Assembly: GCA_902790135.1 (NCBI GenBank)
Contig: CADAQM010000002.1
Location: 32,766 to 96,765, forward strand
DNA from: an uncultured Coriobacteriaceae bacterium
Lineage (GTDB): Bacteria; Actinomycetota; Coriobacteriia; Coriobacteriales; Atopobiaceae
DNA length: 64,000 nt
Direction of reading: 5' to 3'
Shown in pieces: positions 17,643 to 27,559 of this stretch. The translations under genes were made by a program, and so were the position numbers. The notes under the pieces are model-generated. The model was not told the DNA's origin, ran no database searches, and saw only the letters and a list, made by a program, of their open reading frames with translations. How positions within the stretch are numbered: position 1 is the stretch's first letter; every line of letters starts with the position of its first letter.

Positions 17643-20600
17643 TCAGACAAAGGGTCTCTCCACACCGATGATCGTCTGGTATAGGGAGACATACATGTTG
17701 TCGATACGCACCTTATTGCCAGAGCCAGCATAGTTGGTGGAGTGGATGATCTTGCCGTTGCCCAAGTATATGGCCACGTGGTAGACGACAGGTCCATTGT
17801 CGCCATGGTAGCCATAGAAGATCAAGTCGCCGCGCTTCATCGAGCTCTTTGATACGCGCTTGAACGTGCCGCTTTCGTACCAGCGAGCCGAATTGTACGT
17901 CTGCCTGGGCACGTAGTAGTGGTTATAGGGGTTGTATCCACCAACTTTATTGGTGCCTGCAGCATGCTCGAGGTCCATTCCCGTTGCGTAGAGGCATTGC
18001 AGGACGAGACCAGAGCAGTCCACACCCACGCCTCCGGGCTCGGTCGACCAGGGCTCATTGAAGCTAGTGCCGAGATAGTCGTATGCACGGCTGATGAAGG
18101 CCTCGATGCACTCCTCACGCGTGGCGTCCACCCTGATGGCCGAGGGGCTCACGTAGGTATGGGTACCCTTTGCATAGGAGGGAAGCACGACCGAGTAGCG
18201 AGAGACCTGAGGAAGGCCAGCGGGATTCTGCCAACCGATCTTGGCAATCTTGGGGTTGTACCCCGCGGCAACCGTCACAAAGTTCTGGCAGATCGTGGCA
18301 TTTGTAGATCCCTGCCTGACATTGGTGCTCAGGCGAAGAGCCTCGCCCGCTATCTCAAGGTACTTCCCCGAGTTAACGTTCTGGAACGAGAGCCCTCCCT
18401 GTGGTGCGATTACGATGCGCCAGTACGCCGCCTTTCCCTGGGTGCCCTTGCCCTGCTCGACGTTGGCACCGTTTGCCTTGGAGGCGTCCTTCACCTGCAG
18501 GTATAGTCCAGATTGCTTGTTCTTGATGGTGTACGTCCCGTCGCTCTGCTTAGTAAAGACGAACTGCTGGGCAGCGGAGCCATTGGCGATGTAGATCTGG
18601 ACGTTGGCGCCGGCCGCCTTCGAACCGCCGCTCACGTCAAGCACGAGCGGCTTGCAGAGCGACCAGGCGATCCCATGGGTCCCGTTCGACACGAGCTGCG
18701 TTTCATCCAGATAGAACCGTTGGGCATCCGTACCGTTGGCGTTATAGACTTGGACGTTGGTCCCACTCGCCTTATTGCGGCCAGCGACATCGAGCGCGAG
18801 GCCGCTCTTTGCCGACCTTAGTTCATAGCCCCCATTTGTAGCTGCAATGAGGTACCAGTGCTGCGCCAGAGTTCCATTGGAGGCATACTGCTGCACGTTT
18901 GCACCAGACTTTGACGAGCCCCCTTTGACGTCGAGCATGCGCCCCGAGTTGGCAACGCGCAGTGTATAGAGGCCGTTGCCCACAGAGACGAGCTCCCATT
19001 TCTGTGCCAGCGTACCGTTGCTCGTATATATCTGAACGTTGGCGGAGTTCGTCATCGAGGCATTCTTGATGTCAAGCACCTTTTTCCTGTCAAGCGCGCT
19101 GCTCACCGTAGCGATCTTGCCAGGAATGGTGACGCCGTGGCGCGCCGCGGAAGTCAGAGGTGCGCTGAGCACGAGCCTGTAAGCCTGTGCGTCCGTGTTA
19201 TTGGAGCTCCAGAGACGCACGTTCGCTCCAGCATTTGTGCTTCCTCCCACAATGTCGAGAGCGAGGTTGGGCATGCCCAAGGGGCTCAGGACGATTCCGC
19301 CATTGAGACCGATGCGAACCGCCCACTTAGAGGCTGTACCCGCCGCACAACGTACGTTTACAGCCTTGGCGGGGGTGCCATCGATTATCAGAACCTTCCC
19401 TGCGAGGTTTTGCAGCGTGAAGTTCTCGTCGCATCCGCTGACACGCCAGTACTGCCTGAGATAGTTGGCAGCATCACCCAACTCGGCGTTATCGCCATTG
19501 GCCACCACGGACAGCGATGGCACGCATTCTGCCCTGAAGGCATAGACGCCATTGTCCTCGAGCAGGGTAGTCGAGCTTACTACGAGGCTCTGGGCAGAGG
19601 AGCCTGTATATTCCCCAAGTTGGACATTGGTTCCATTGGCATTGAGCCCCTGCTTGACCTCAAGTGCGAGGCCACTGGCAGCTGAGCGCAGGCTGAGCAC
19701 GCCGCCATCGTTCACGAAGTACCAGAACTGCGCAAGCGTGCCGTTAGCCGTATACTGGTCGATGTTGGCACCGCTTATGGTCGAGCCGCCCCAGACATCT
19801 AGCACCTTAGCCGAGCAAACCGCACGAAGCATGTACAGACCGGAACCCTGGTATGCCAAGTCCCACTTTTGGGCAAGGCTCGAGTTCGATTTATAGATCT
19901 GTACGTTTGCCTTGCTTGATTTTGATCCGCCGCTTACTTCTACCACCTTGTTGGGCGTTGCCTTCGTTGAAATGCTCACCAGACCTGAACCGACGACCTC
20001 GCCGCTCTCGATAGCCTCAGAGAGCCCCTGGTGGCGTGTGATGGCAAAAGACTGGCTGGCTGACTGCATAGCATAGGCAAGCCGCAGCAGCAACCCTTCT
20101 GCTCCCTCAAAGGACTCAAGACGCAGATCGTCATTTTCGGCAAGTGCAAGCGAGAATAGAGTCTCGCTAAGGGAATGAAGCCTCCAGCGGCAGGTCGAGT
20201 CGCTGCGAAGGCCCACAAGGGAGCCCTCCTCTGCCTTGTCCGCTGCGAGCCATGTGCCCGTCTTTGCGTTGCAATATGAGAACGTCCCGTCGGCATGCTC
20301 GAAGACCTGCCAGAACGAGGCAAGCGTATTGGCTTTGGCGTCCGTCGTTACCTTGTCTGCGGTAGCGGTGAGGCGCTTCCCTCCTGACGTTTCCGGAGCA
20401 ATAGAGACAACCTCACTCAACCGATCCTCGCCCTCGGTCTCCTCCCCTTCATCCGGTGCGGAATCAGAGTCGGACTCTTGCGCCTCTTGCGTGGACATCT
20501 CCTCGGAGAGCTGCGTATCAACACCGAGGTCGCTCTGCACAATAGCAGCACTATCCTCGCCTTGCTGCTCTGCAATCTGGCTGTCACCGGTGGAGTCAGC

Positions 20601-20846
20601 AGGCTCTACGGGAGATGAGGCATCTGTACGCTCGGAGCCCTCCTGCTCTCCGCTGTCGCATGGCTCTGCCTGCTGCTCGTAGGCATCTGCTGGCAACGAT
20701 ACGTCTACCTGCTGATCACCGGTCTCTTCCGCTACGCTCTCAGCCACATTCGCCGCATCGTTAGATTCCTCGAACGCATATGCCGGCGTCGTCAATCCCA
20801 CCGCAGCCAGAGCCACGATCATTATGGACACAACCACACGTTTCAT
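17643..20846 (-). CDS. Secreted multi-RICIN protein with C-terminal NlpC/P60 peptidase
   Basis: 1067 residues. Signal peptide of about 24 residues ending AYA, then an acidic Glu/Ser/Asp-rich linker to about residue 150. A long array of some 14 RICIN-like units follows, each about 45 residues with the pattern LDVxGGS-x-GANVQxYxxNGTxAQxW. The last ~150 residues are an NlpC/P60 domain, with catalytic Cys944 in VDCSGLVLQCL, His1023 in YHVAIYLGNG and a third polar residue near His1035. NlpC/P60 enzymes cut peptide stems in peptidoglycan; the RICIN array probably binds a wall sugar or glycopolymer. First member of a three-gene cluster with the same scaffold. Confidence 0.9.
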   Translation of the reverse strand: MKRVVVSIMIVALAAVGLTTPAYAFEESNDAANVAESVAEETGDQQVDVSLPADAYEQQAEPCDSGEQEGSERTDASSPVEPADSTGDSQIAEQQGEDSAAIVQSDLGVDTQLSEEMSTQEAQESDSDSAPDEGEETEGEDRLSEVVSIAPETSGGKRLTATADKVTTDAKANTLASFWQVFEHADGTFSYCNAKTGTWLAADKAEEGSLVGLRSDSTCRWRLHSLSETLFSLALAENDDLRLESFEGAEGLLLRLAYAMQSASQSFAITRHQGLSEAIESGEVVGSGLVSISTKATPNKVVEVSGGSKSSKANVQIYKSNSSLAQKWDLAYQGSGLYMLRAVCSAKVLDVWGGSTISGANIDQYTANGTLAQFWYFVNDGGVLSLRSAASGLALEVKQGLNANGTNVQLGEYTGSSAQSLVVSSTTLLEDNGVYAFRAECVPSLSVVANGDNAELGDAANYLRQYWRVSGCDENFTLQNLAGKVLIIDGTPAKAVNVRCAAGTASKWAVRIGLNGGIVLSPLGMPNLALDIVGGSTNAGANVRLWSSNNTDAQAYRLVLSAPLTSAARHGVTIPGKIATVSSALDRKKVLDIKNASMTNSANVQIYTSNGTLAQKWELVSVGNGLYTLRVANSGRMLDVKGGSSKSGANVQQYASNGTLAQHWYLIAATNGGYELRSAKSGLALDVAGRNKASGTNVQVYNANGTDAQRFYLDETQLVSNGTHGIAWSLCKPLVLDVSGGSKAAGANVQIYIANGSAAQQFVFTKQSDGTYTIKNKQSGLYLQVKDASKANGANVEQGKGTQGKAAYWRIVIAPQGGLSFQNVNSGKYLEIAGEALRLSTNVRQGSTNATICQNFVTVAAGYNPKIAKIGWQNPAGLPQVSRYSVVLPSYAKGTHTYVSPSAIRVDATREECIEAFISRAYDYLGTSFNEPWSTEPGGVGVDCSGLVLQCLYATGMDLEHAAGTNKVGGYNPYNHYYVPRQTYNSARWYESGTFKRVSKSSMKRGDLIFYGYHGDNGPVVYHVAIYLGNGKIIHSTNYAGSGNKVRIDNMYVSLYQTIIGVERPFV

Positions 20847-21086
20847 ATCACAACTTCCCAGTGCACTAGAGTGTTTAGCTTAAGCACAGGTATGGTAGCC
20901 CATCTCTGTTGCCTCTTTGAAACGCATTCCTAAAACTCGTGGTATTTCACGTTTTCCTTTATGACATCACTCGCCTTGATGCATCACGTAAGCGAGCCTC
21001 TGGAAGGTCCCGAAGCTTATCAGGAACAGAAGAGAACGTGACCGCGCCAAAAGATAAAACTCGTCCAAGGAGTGCGCCAGCAATAT
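20847..21086 (-). other. Intergenic region upstream of the NlpC/P60-RICIN gene
   Basis: A gap of about 300 bp including the terminator at 21097-21123. Apart from a 10-bp palindrome TGATGCATCA (20977-20986), I see no clear promoter or ORF. The sequence is more AT-rich than the housekeeping regions. Confidence 0.4.
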
Positions 21087-21123
21087 GAAACAAAGAGGCG
21101 GCACCTTCGACGAAGATGCCGCC
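21087..21123 (-). terminator. Terminator of the amidase-RICIN gene
   Basis: Long near-perfect hairpin (ggcggca/tgccgcc with inner cttc/gaag) followed on the minus strand by TCTTTGTTTC; it starts 31 bp after the stop at 21155. Confidence 0.8.
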
Positions 21124-21154
21124 ACCTGAATCTCAAGAAGAAGGGCTATCCAAT

Positions 21155-24100
21155 CTACTTTTTATATCGCAATATGCAGTTCCACCCACCATGCGGATAA
21201 ACATAAACCTTCTTAATGTTAGTTTCATAACCTGACTGATCTCCCGATTTGCCGTAGAACCCGTTTCCATTCTCGTCAATAGACGCCTGCGCAATCAGCG
21301 CATTCTTCCCCGTCCCAGAGATGACAGCACACGTATGATATTCATAATTGAGCAGTATGTCGCCCGCCTTGACACTGTTGATGTCCCATGGGAGGACACT
21401 CCAGCCAAGCGACTTTAGGACACTCTTCATGTTACCGGTCCAGGTCGCGCCGTTCTTCTCCGCGTCGAAGCCAGCTTCCTGCAGGCATCTGATCACCAAA
21501 GCTGAGCAGTCCGTTTCACCTCCATCGCGGATGTCCCACCTGTTGCCCATGTCATAGCCCACGTTGACGATGTCGGCGTAGTAGACCATACGACTCACGA
21601 ACTTCGCCAACTTACTATTGCTAGGCAGCGGATCGTGATTGGTCTTAATGTGCCAACCCTGCGCCTTGGTGCCGTTTGCGGTGTACTGCTGCACATTGAC
21701 GCCGTTGTCGCTCTTGCCACCCTTGATGTCGAGCACCTTTCCCGAGCCAACGTTCTTGAAGACATAGGAGCCTGAATTGTCAAGAGAGATAGTCCAGCGC
21801 TGGAAATCAGAGTTCTCGTTGGTCTTCTGTACGACGTTTCCGCCATTCGAACGAGAGGAGCCATCCACGGTCAACAGCAGACCCGAGTTCTTCGAGGCCA
21901 TCGTGTAGACGCCTTTGCCTTTGTAGGTGAGCACCCACTTCTGCGCATTTGTTCCATTGGACTGATAGACCTGAACGTTAGCGCCAGAAGCCTTAGAAGC
22001 ACCCTTGACGTCAAGCACGAGCATTCCATACACCGTGAGGTCAGAGCTGAAGGCGTAGGTGCCGTTCTTGATCAGTGGCGTATCGACCATAAGCCACCTC
22101 TGCGCGGCAGAGCCATTTGGCGTATAGAGTTGCACGTTGGAACCGTTGGCTGCCCTACCGCCCTTCACATCAAGTGCCAAGCCGGTCGTAACGTTGCAGA
22201 TCGCATACCCATCGCCATCTGCCATGAGATACCAGTACTGCGAGAGCTGGTCGCTGCTCTTGTATTGGGCAACGTTAGAGCCGCTCGTCGATCCATCCCT
22301 GCCTAGATACAGCTTGGAGTTCAGCGACTTGATGTGATACAGGCCAGAGCCAGCGTACTCCAGCTCCCATTTCTGGGCATCGGTGCCGTTGGCACCATAT
22401 ATCTGCACGTTTGCACCATTGCTCTTAGACGCGTTCTTCACGTCAAGTGCGAGGTTCTTCGATTCCAGTGCACTCTTGATGGTGTACAGACAGCTTGCGA
22501 AAGGCTTCCCCGTTGAGGCAGCCTTGGTGAGATTCCCACTATATGGCGTGAGGAAGCGCTGGGCATTTGTCCCATTGATCTTATAGATCTGCAGGCTCGA
22601 GCCGACGCTCACCTTGCCGTTCTTGACGTCAAGCGCAAGACCGAGGTATCCCTTGGGGCTAAGCGTCAGCGAACCGCCGTCATTGACCCTAACGATCCAA
22701 GTGGTACCCGTCCCAGACACGAGAGTGGCACCCGCACCAGACACCACACTGCCGCTGACAGCAAGCTTCTTGGCGCCAAACAGGCTTGCAAGCGTAATGG
22801 AGTTGCCGCTTGCGCTGTCGACCCTCCACCATCCATCGGCCGTGGACCCCGTTTTGGAGAGCACGGCAGCGCTCCCACTCGTAGACACACTCAAGGAAGA
22901 ATCCCCAAGAGGAGACAGGCGCAGAACCTGATTCTTGTTTACGAGGTTCACATATTTTACGGAGAAGTCCTGGCACGCATCACCGTTGACGTCTTCCACA
23001 TCGACATTGGCGCCATTGGAGGACGATGCGCCGGATACGCTCAGTGCAAGCCCACTCTTTGCATTGCGCAGAGACCAAAGACCGTCTGCGGTCTTGATGA
23101 AGTACCACAGCTGGGCGAGCGTTCCGTTGCCCGTATACTGCTGGACGTTTGTGCCACTTACGGCTTTTCCGCCGGCGACATCAAGATACTTGCCAGAGAC
23201 GGCACTCTGAAGGGTATAGAGACCATTTCCCGCATCTGCCAGGAAGAACTTCTGCGCAAGCGATTCGTTTGAAGCATATGTCTGCACATTGGCGCCGTTA
23301 TCCTTGGATGCGCTCTTGATGTCAATTGCTCTCTTGCCGGGCAGTGCCGTGTTAACGACAACTACTCCCTCGTCGAGCTTCTCGCCGTTAGCCAAAGCCT
23401 CCGTGAGAGCATTGGCTACACCAAGCACAAACCGTTGCATTGACCGTTGCATTGACGACGCGCTGGCCGTGTAGAGACGCACATTTGCACCAGCATCGGC
23501 GCTTTCGCCAGCGATGTCCAGCCTCAGGGAGTCGTAGCCGAATGGAATGAACGACACGGTGCCGTCATCGTTTTTCTGCACAACCCACTTGGTGCCCTGA
23601 CCGGATACCACCGTCACGTTCGATCCGGAGGCCGGTGTCCCATTGACGGTAAGCGCCATATTGGCCCGCATGTTGACAATCGACCACAATCCGTCATCGC
23701 GAGAGACGAAGCGCCAATGATTGCCAAGGACGCTATTGGGGTTGGAAAGTGCCACATTAGCACCGGAGGAAGCACTGTTATTGGAAACTCCCACCAACGC
23801 ATCGGAAGGTGCAGAAGGAGCGATGGTGTAAGCCGTGTTCTCGCTAACCGCATCCGAATCCGAGCCCGTGTCATCTGGCGCATCCATGGGTTCAAGCGCT
23901 TGACCTTCTTCTGACGTTGACCCGGATACCGTTTGATCAGGCGCCTCTTCGGTCACGACATTGCCATCGCTCGAGTCAACAGCAGCTGTGGGAGACTCGT
24001 CTTCCGGGGTCTCATCGACAGCGGCGACACCCTGTTCATCGACGCTGGTGTCATCAATGCCACTGATAGCTTGGTCGCTGTCGTCTACCACGTCGGTCGA

Positions 24101-24247
24101 TTGGACAATAACCTGCTCCTCAGCCCCCTGAGCCGTTTCGAGCTGATCCGTTGCGCTCTGATCTAGGCCCTCCGCCATTGCCGGTACCGTCGGAACGACA
24201 ATGGCAAGCCCTAGGACAACCGCTGCGACCCATGCAAATCTCTTCAT
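21155..24247 (-). CDS. Secreted multi-RICIN protein with C-terminal phage-type peptidoglycan amidohydrolase
   Basis: 1030 residues. Signal peptide ending AMA near residue 25, an acidic linker to about 145, then about 15 RICIN-like repeats (e.g. GANVQIYGANGTDAQKWELE). The C-terminal ~150 residues resemble the bacteriophage peptidoglycan hydrolase family (Amidase_5, a relative of NlpC/P60), with Cys914 in TDCSALVIRCLQEAG and His971 in YEYHTCAVISG. It probably hydrolyses peptidoglycan peptide or amide bonds outside the cell. It carries the same scaffold as both neighbours but a different catalytic cap. The exact bond cut is not predictable from sequence. Confidence 0.87.
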   Translation of the reverse strand: MKRFAWVAAVVLGLAIVVPTVPAMAEGLDQSATDQLETAQGAEEQVIVQSTDVVDDSDQAISGIDDTSVDEQGVAAVDETPEDESPTAAVDSSDGNVVTEEAPDQTVSGSTSEEGQALEPMDAPDDTGSDSDAVSENTAYTIAPSAPSDALVGVSNNSASSGANVALSNPNSVLGNHWRFVSRDDGLWSIVNMRANMALTVNGTPASGSNVTVVSGQGTKWVVQKNDDGTVSFIPFGYDSLRLDIAGESADAGANVRLYTASASSMQRSMQRFVLGVANALTEALANGEKLDEGVVVVNTALPGKRAIDIKSASKDNGANVQTYASNESLAQKFFLADAGNGLYTLQSAVSGKYLDVAGGKAVSGTNVQQYTGNGTLAQLWYFIKTADGLWSLRNAKSGLALSVSGASSSNGANVDVEDVNGDACQDFSVKYVNLVNKNQVLRLSPLGDSSLSVSTSGSAAVLSKTGSTADGWWRVDSASGNSITLASLFGAKKLAVSGSVVSGAGATLVSGTGTTWIVRVNDGGSLTLSPKGYLGLALDVKNGKVSVGSSLQIYKINGTNAQRFLTPYSGNLTKAASTGKPFASCLYTIKSALESKNLALDVKNASKSNGANVQIYGANGTDAQKWELEYAGSGLYHIKSLNSKLYLGRDGSTSGSNVAQYKSSDQLSQYWYLMADGDGYAICNVTTGLALDVKGGRAANGSNVQLYTPNGSAAQRWLMVDTPLIKNGTYAFSSDLTVYGMLVLDVKGASKASGANVQVYQSNGTNAQKWVLTYKGKGVYTMASKNSGLLLTVDGSSRSNGGNVVQKTNENSDFQRWTISLDNSGSYVFKNVGSGKVLDIKGGKSDNGVNVQQYTANGTKAQGWHIKTNHDPLPSNSKLAKFVSRMVYYADIVNVGYDMGNRWDIRDGGETDCSALVIRCLQEAGFDAEKNGATWTGNMKSVLKSLGWSVLPWDINSVKAGDILLNYEYHTCAVISGTGKNALIAQASIDENGNGFYGKSGDQSGYETNIKKVYVYPHGGWNCILRYKK

Positions 24248-24303
24248 CCGTCACTCCAAAACAATCATGAGAACTTGACGCCAATCCACTATATCCGAGT
24301 GAC

Positions 24304-24327
24304 GATGCCTAAACCGAGATAGGCATC
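24304..24327 (-). terminator. Hairpin after the lysozyme-RICIN gene
   Basis: Perfect 8-bp stem (gatgccta/taggcatc), 20 bp after the stop at 24347. No U-run follows, so it is only a weak terminator candidate. Confidence 0.4.
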
Positions 24328-24346
24328 ACCTCTCCCGAGTCAGGCG

Positions 24347-27300
24347 TCAAGCTGCCGTAAGAACAAATGACTGTGCGGCGCTCCCGTTGCTTGCATACTG
24401 TTGCACATTGGTGCCATTGGCTTTCTTTGCTCCTGCCACGTCGAGGACAAGCCCACTAGCAAGGTTACGGATGCAAACGGCACCTGTTGACGTAACAGTA
24501 AAGACCCACTTCTGCGAAGCCGTACCTTGGTAATTCGCCTGCTGGACGTTCGCCTTCGAAGCCTTCGAGGCATTTGCGACCTCCATGGCAAGGCCAGAGT
24601 TCACATTGGTGATCGAGTAGACTCCAGATCCAAGATGCGTGAGCTTCCACCGCTGGGCAGGGCTGGTGCTTGTCGACCATATCTGGACGTTGCCACCCAC
24701 GGCTTTTGACGCATTCGTGACAGACAGGCGATAGTTGCCGAGGGAGGATTTTGCGGTATAGACCCCGTCACTGAAGAGGGGCGCCTGCTGAATCGCAAAC
24801 TGCTGAGACTCTGCGGCAGCGTTAGCATCCCTCATGCAGATGTTGACCCCATTGGCATCCATGTCAGACTGCAGCGATATCGCCTTGCCGTTGAGTGCGG
24901 ACCGAATCATCCAAACGTCATTCTTCTTCACGAAATACCATGCCTGGGCTCGGGTTCCGTTGCTTTGATACTGCTGTACGTTTGCCCCAGAATTCATGTT
25001 TGCACTGGCAATGTCCAGCACCTTTCCCGACATAGCTGACCTGATTGTATAAAGACCGTTGCCTAGATACGACAGCTCGAACTTCTGTGCCAATGTGCCA
25101 TTCGCGTTATACAGCTGTACATTGGCGCCATTTGCCTTTGAGGCGTTCTTGATGTCAAGCGCTCTCGTTGGGGCAAAGACGGATGCGAGGGTGTAGATCC
25201 CCTCACCGATTGCCTTCCCGCTTGCGTATGATTCCTCGAGCACGGAATCACGAACGAGCGAGAACCTCTGTGCCTTGTTGTTTTCTCCCCAAGTATAGAT
25301 CTGCACATTGGTACCATTTGTCGCCTTTGCGCCGTACACATCAAGTGCCTTGCCCGACTTTGCCGAAAGGAAGCTGTAGGTGTTATCCCCCACCTTCTTC
25401 ACATACCAGTACTGTGCAAGGGTTGAGTTTGCCGTGTACTGTTGCACGTTGGCGCCGTTGGCCGTGGATCCCCCCGAGACATCGAGAACCTTGCCCGACC
25501 TGAACGACTCGATCCTGTAAAGGCCGTTGCCTGCGAAAGAGACTTTGAATCGTTGGGCAAGCGAGTTGTTTGACTTATAGATCTGAACATTGGCGCCACT
25601 GGTGACGGAGCCGCCACTGATATCGACTACTGGAGTGCCGTCAAGGTTCGTTTTGAACATGTAAACACCAGTTTCGAGTGTCTTTTGCAAGCCATAAGCC
25701 TGAGTGAGCCCAGTTGACTTCGTGAAAAAGAAGCGCTGGGCAACTGTGCCATTGCCCGTGTATAGCTGCAGGTTTGCCCCTGAATCAATAATCTTCCCGC
25801 CATAAACGTCAACGCGATAAGAGTTGTAGCCATTGGGAACAAGCGCATATGAGCCATTGCTGCACTTGACAAGATGCCAGGTGTCCACCGTCCCTGTCGT
25901 GTTGACATTCATGCCGTTGCTGACCTTGCCAGACGCAGGGCTGAATGAAAGGTTCTTACCGGTGCCAAAGTTTACAAAGCGATATAGGCCCTCACCCAGA
26001 TTCTCCACGATCCAATAGCTGGTTCGGTAATTTGAGCTTCCCAGTATGGCGTTGTTGGAACTAGAGCAAGCGACGTACGTCGGGTTCTTTATGGGCGAGA
26101 AGCTGTAAACGGCGTTGTTGGTCAGGAACTTAGCAGCTTCCGCCGTCGTGGATGAAATCTCGTGGGCAGCCAAGGCGAGCTTCTGCCAGTCGGCCTTAGT
26201 ACCATAGAACTTGTTGGCGTCGTACCTCTTGTTTCCATGCAGGTTGCACGCTGGGGTGTACTGATAGATAAGCGGTTGTTTTCCCCATGCACCCCAGCGG
26301 TTGTACTCGTCATTGGACAGATACATCTTGGGATTTGAGACAAAACTTCCTACGCCATAGTAGTACTCGTTTAGATAACGTGCGCCCCAAAGCTCGTAGC
26401 CTACTTTTGCAACGCTCGACCAGTCATAGCGATTTGCGCAGTTGTAGTTCATGTAGATGACCGGCTTGACGCCCGTCTGCTGGTAGACGTAGTCGAGCCA
26501 CCTTTTAGCACCAGCCACGTCACTCTCAACGCGGCTATAGACAGTTGAAGAGCCGCTGCTTGTATAGCGCTCGCCATTCTCCCAGTCCAAGACCAAAATG
26601 GCTTGGCCTAGGTAAGGTGTGACCGCATTGATAAAGGCTTGTGCCTGCTGCTCATAGGTCTGTTTGCTGTAGGAATAGCTCGAGACGAAATGATAGAAGC
26701 CAATGAGCTTTCCCGCCTTGAGCGCCTCTTCCGCCTGTCTCTTGTAGCTCAGGGCTTCTGTTTGTCCAGCGTTGCCACCAGAGGTGTAGTACGTATAACC
26801 TTTCGAACTCCACTCGGTAGCCTTGATAATTACGAAGTCGCCCAGCTTCGAGAAATTAACGTTGTCGTTCCAGCCTGATATGTCAACGCCGTTGAGCGTG
26901 CTGGTGGTTGCCTGCGTTGCAAGCATCTGCGGGTCGTCTGCGGTCTCGCTTGCCACACCCTGAGTGGCGTTGGACTCGGTCTCCGTGGCAGCAGCCTCTG
27001 CTGCGACGGTGTCCTCCGCACCGTCAGTTGCTTCAGAATCAGCCTCGGTATCGGTAGCTGCGCCCGCATCTGCGTTGCCATCCAGGGTGACGTCGCCGTC
27101 ATCTGCCGCATCGTCAGTCACGACCGTCGCATCCTGGTCGGTATCAGGCAAAGCCGAAGACCCGTCGGCAGCACTCCCCTGCCCACTGACCTGACCTCCA
27201 TCTGGCGTCTGCACTTGCGATTCGTCGGCAGTTTGGACAAATGAATCCGGCGAATCAGCGGAATCCGACTCCTCGGCCGATACACCCTCTGCGACAGTCG

Positions 27301-27430
27301 ACTGGACGCTATCCAGTACTGCCGTGTCATCGTCCGCATAGGCCTTGGATGTGACAAGAAGTGTGATGGTGACAAGGATTGCAATCAGAACGGACAGATG
27401 CGTGAGGTAACGGTGTCGATTGGTTCGCAT
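24347..27430 (-). CDS. Secreted GH25 lysozyme with C-terminal multi-RICIN array
   Basis: 1027 residues from the chosen ATG, which has a GAGGAAGAG ribosome site; 23 upstream in-frame codons are rejected. Signal peptide ending KAYA, an Asp/Glu/Ala/Thr-rich linker to about 175, a GH25 muramidase domain (about 180-385) beginning NGVDISGWNDN with catalytic Asp283 and Glu285 in VLDWENGE, then about 12 RICIN-like repeats to the C-terminus. GH25 enzymes cleave the MurNAc-GlcNAc bond. In this protein the catalytic domain precedes the repeats, the reverse of its neighbours. A promoter-like sequence with a 14-bp palindrome lies about 60-85 bp upstream. Confidence 0.92.
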   Translation of the reverse strand: MRTNRHRYLTHLSVLIAILVTITLLVTSKAYADDDTAVLDSVQSTVAEGVSAEESDSADSPDSFVQTADESQVQTPDGGQVSGQGSAADGSSALPDTDQDATVVTDDAADDGDVTLDGNADAGAATDTEADSEATDGAEDTVAAEAAATETESNATQGVASETADDPQMLATQATTSTLNGVDISGWNDNVNFSKLGDFVIIKATEWSSKGYTYYTSGGNAGQTEALSYKRQAEEALKAGKLIGFYHFVSSYSYSKQTYEQQAQAFINAVTPYLGQAILVLDWENGERYTSSGSSTVYSRVESDVAGAKRWLDYVYQQTGVKPVIYMNYNCANRYDWSSVAKVGYELWGARYLNEYYYGVGSFVSNPKMYLSNDEYNRWGAWGKQPLIYQYTPACNLHGNKRYDANKFYGTKADWQKLALAAHEISSTTAEAAKFLTNNAVYSFSPIKNPTYVACSSSNNAILGSSNYRTSYWIVENLGEGLYRFVNFGTGKNLSFSPASGKVSNGMNVNTTGTVDTWHLVKCSNGSYALVPNGYNSYRVDVYGGKIIDSGANLQLYTGNGTVAQRFFFTKSTGLTQAYGLQKTLETGVYMFKTNLDGTPVVDISGGSVTSGANVQIYKSNNSLAQRFKVSFAGNGLYRIESFRSGKVLDVSGGSTANGANVQQYTANSTLAQYWYVKKVGDNTYSFLSAKSGKALDVYGAKATNGTNVQIYTWGENNKAQRFSLVRDSVLEESYASGKAIGEGIYTLASVFAPTRALDIKNASKANGANVQLYNANGTLAQKFELSYLGNGLYTIRSAMSGKVLDIASANMNSGANVQQYQSNGTRAQAWYFVKKNDVWMIRSALNGKAISLQSDMDANGVNICMRDANAAAESQQFAIQQAPLFSDGVYTAKSSLGNYRLSVTNASKAVGGNVQIWSTSTSPAQRWKLTHLGSGVYSITNVNSGLAMEVANASKASKANVQQANYQGTASQKWVFTVTSTGAVCIRNLASGLVLDVAGAKKANGTNVQQYASNGSAAQSFVLTAA

Positions 27431-27486
27431 AGCACTCTTCCTCGGTATGGGCGCATTTCCACAGCAATAGAGGTCACGATAACAGA

Positions 27487-27515
27487 TAATTATTACCAAT
27501 TGGCCAATTGCCCAA
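27487..27515 (-). promoter_or_regulatory. Candidate promoter of the GH25-RICIN gene
   Basis: Minus strand TTGGGC (27510-27515), 17 bp, TAATTA (27487-27492). The spacer is almost filled by the palindrome CAATTGGCCAATTG (27497-27510), a possible operator. Confidence 0.42.
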
Positions 27516-27559
27516 AGACGTGCCCGTTTGTGTGGGCGAAAACAAAAAAACTGAAAATA

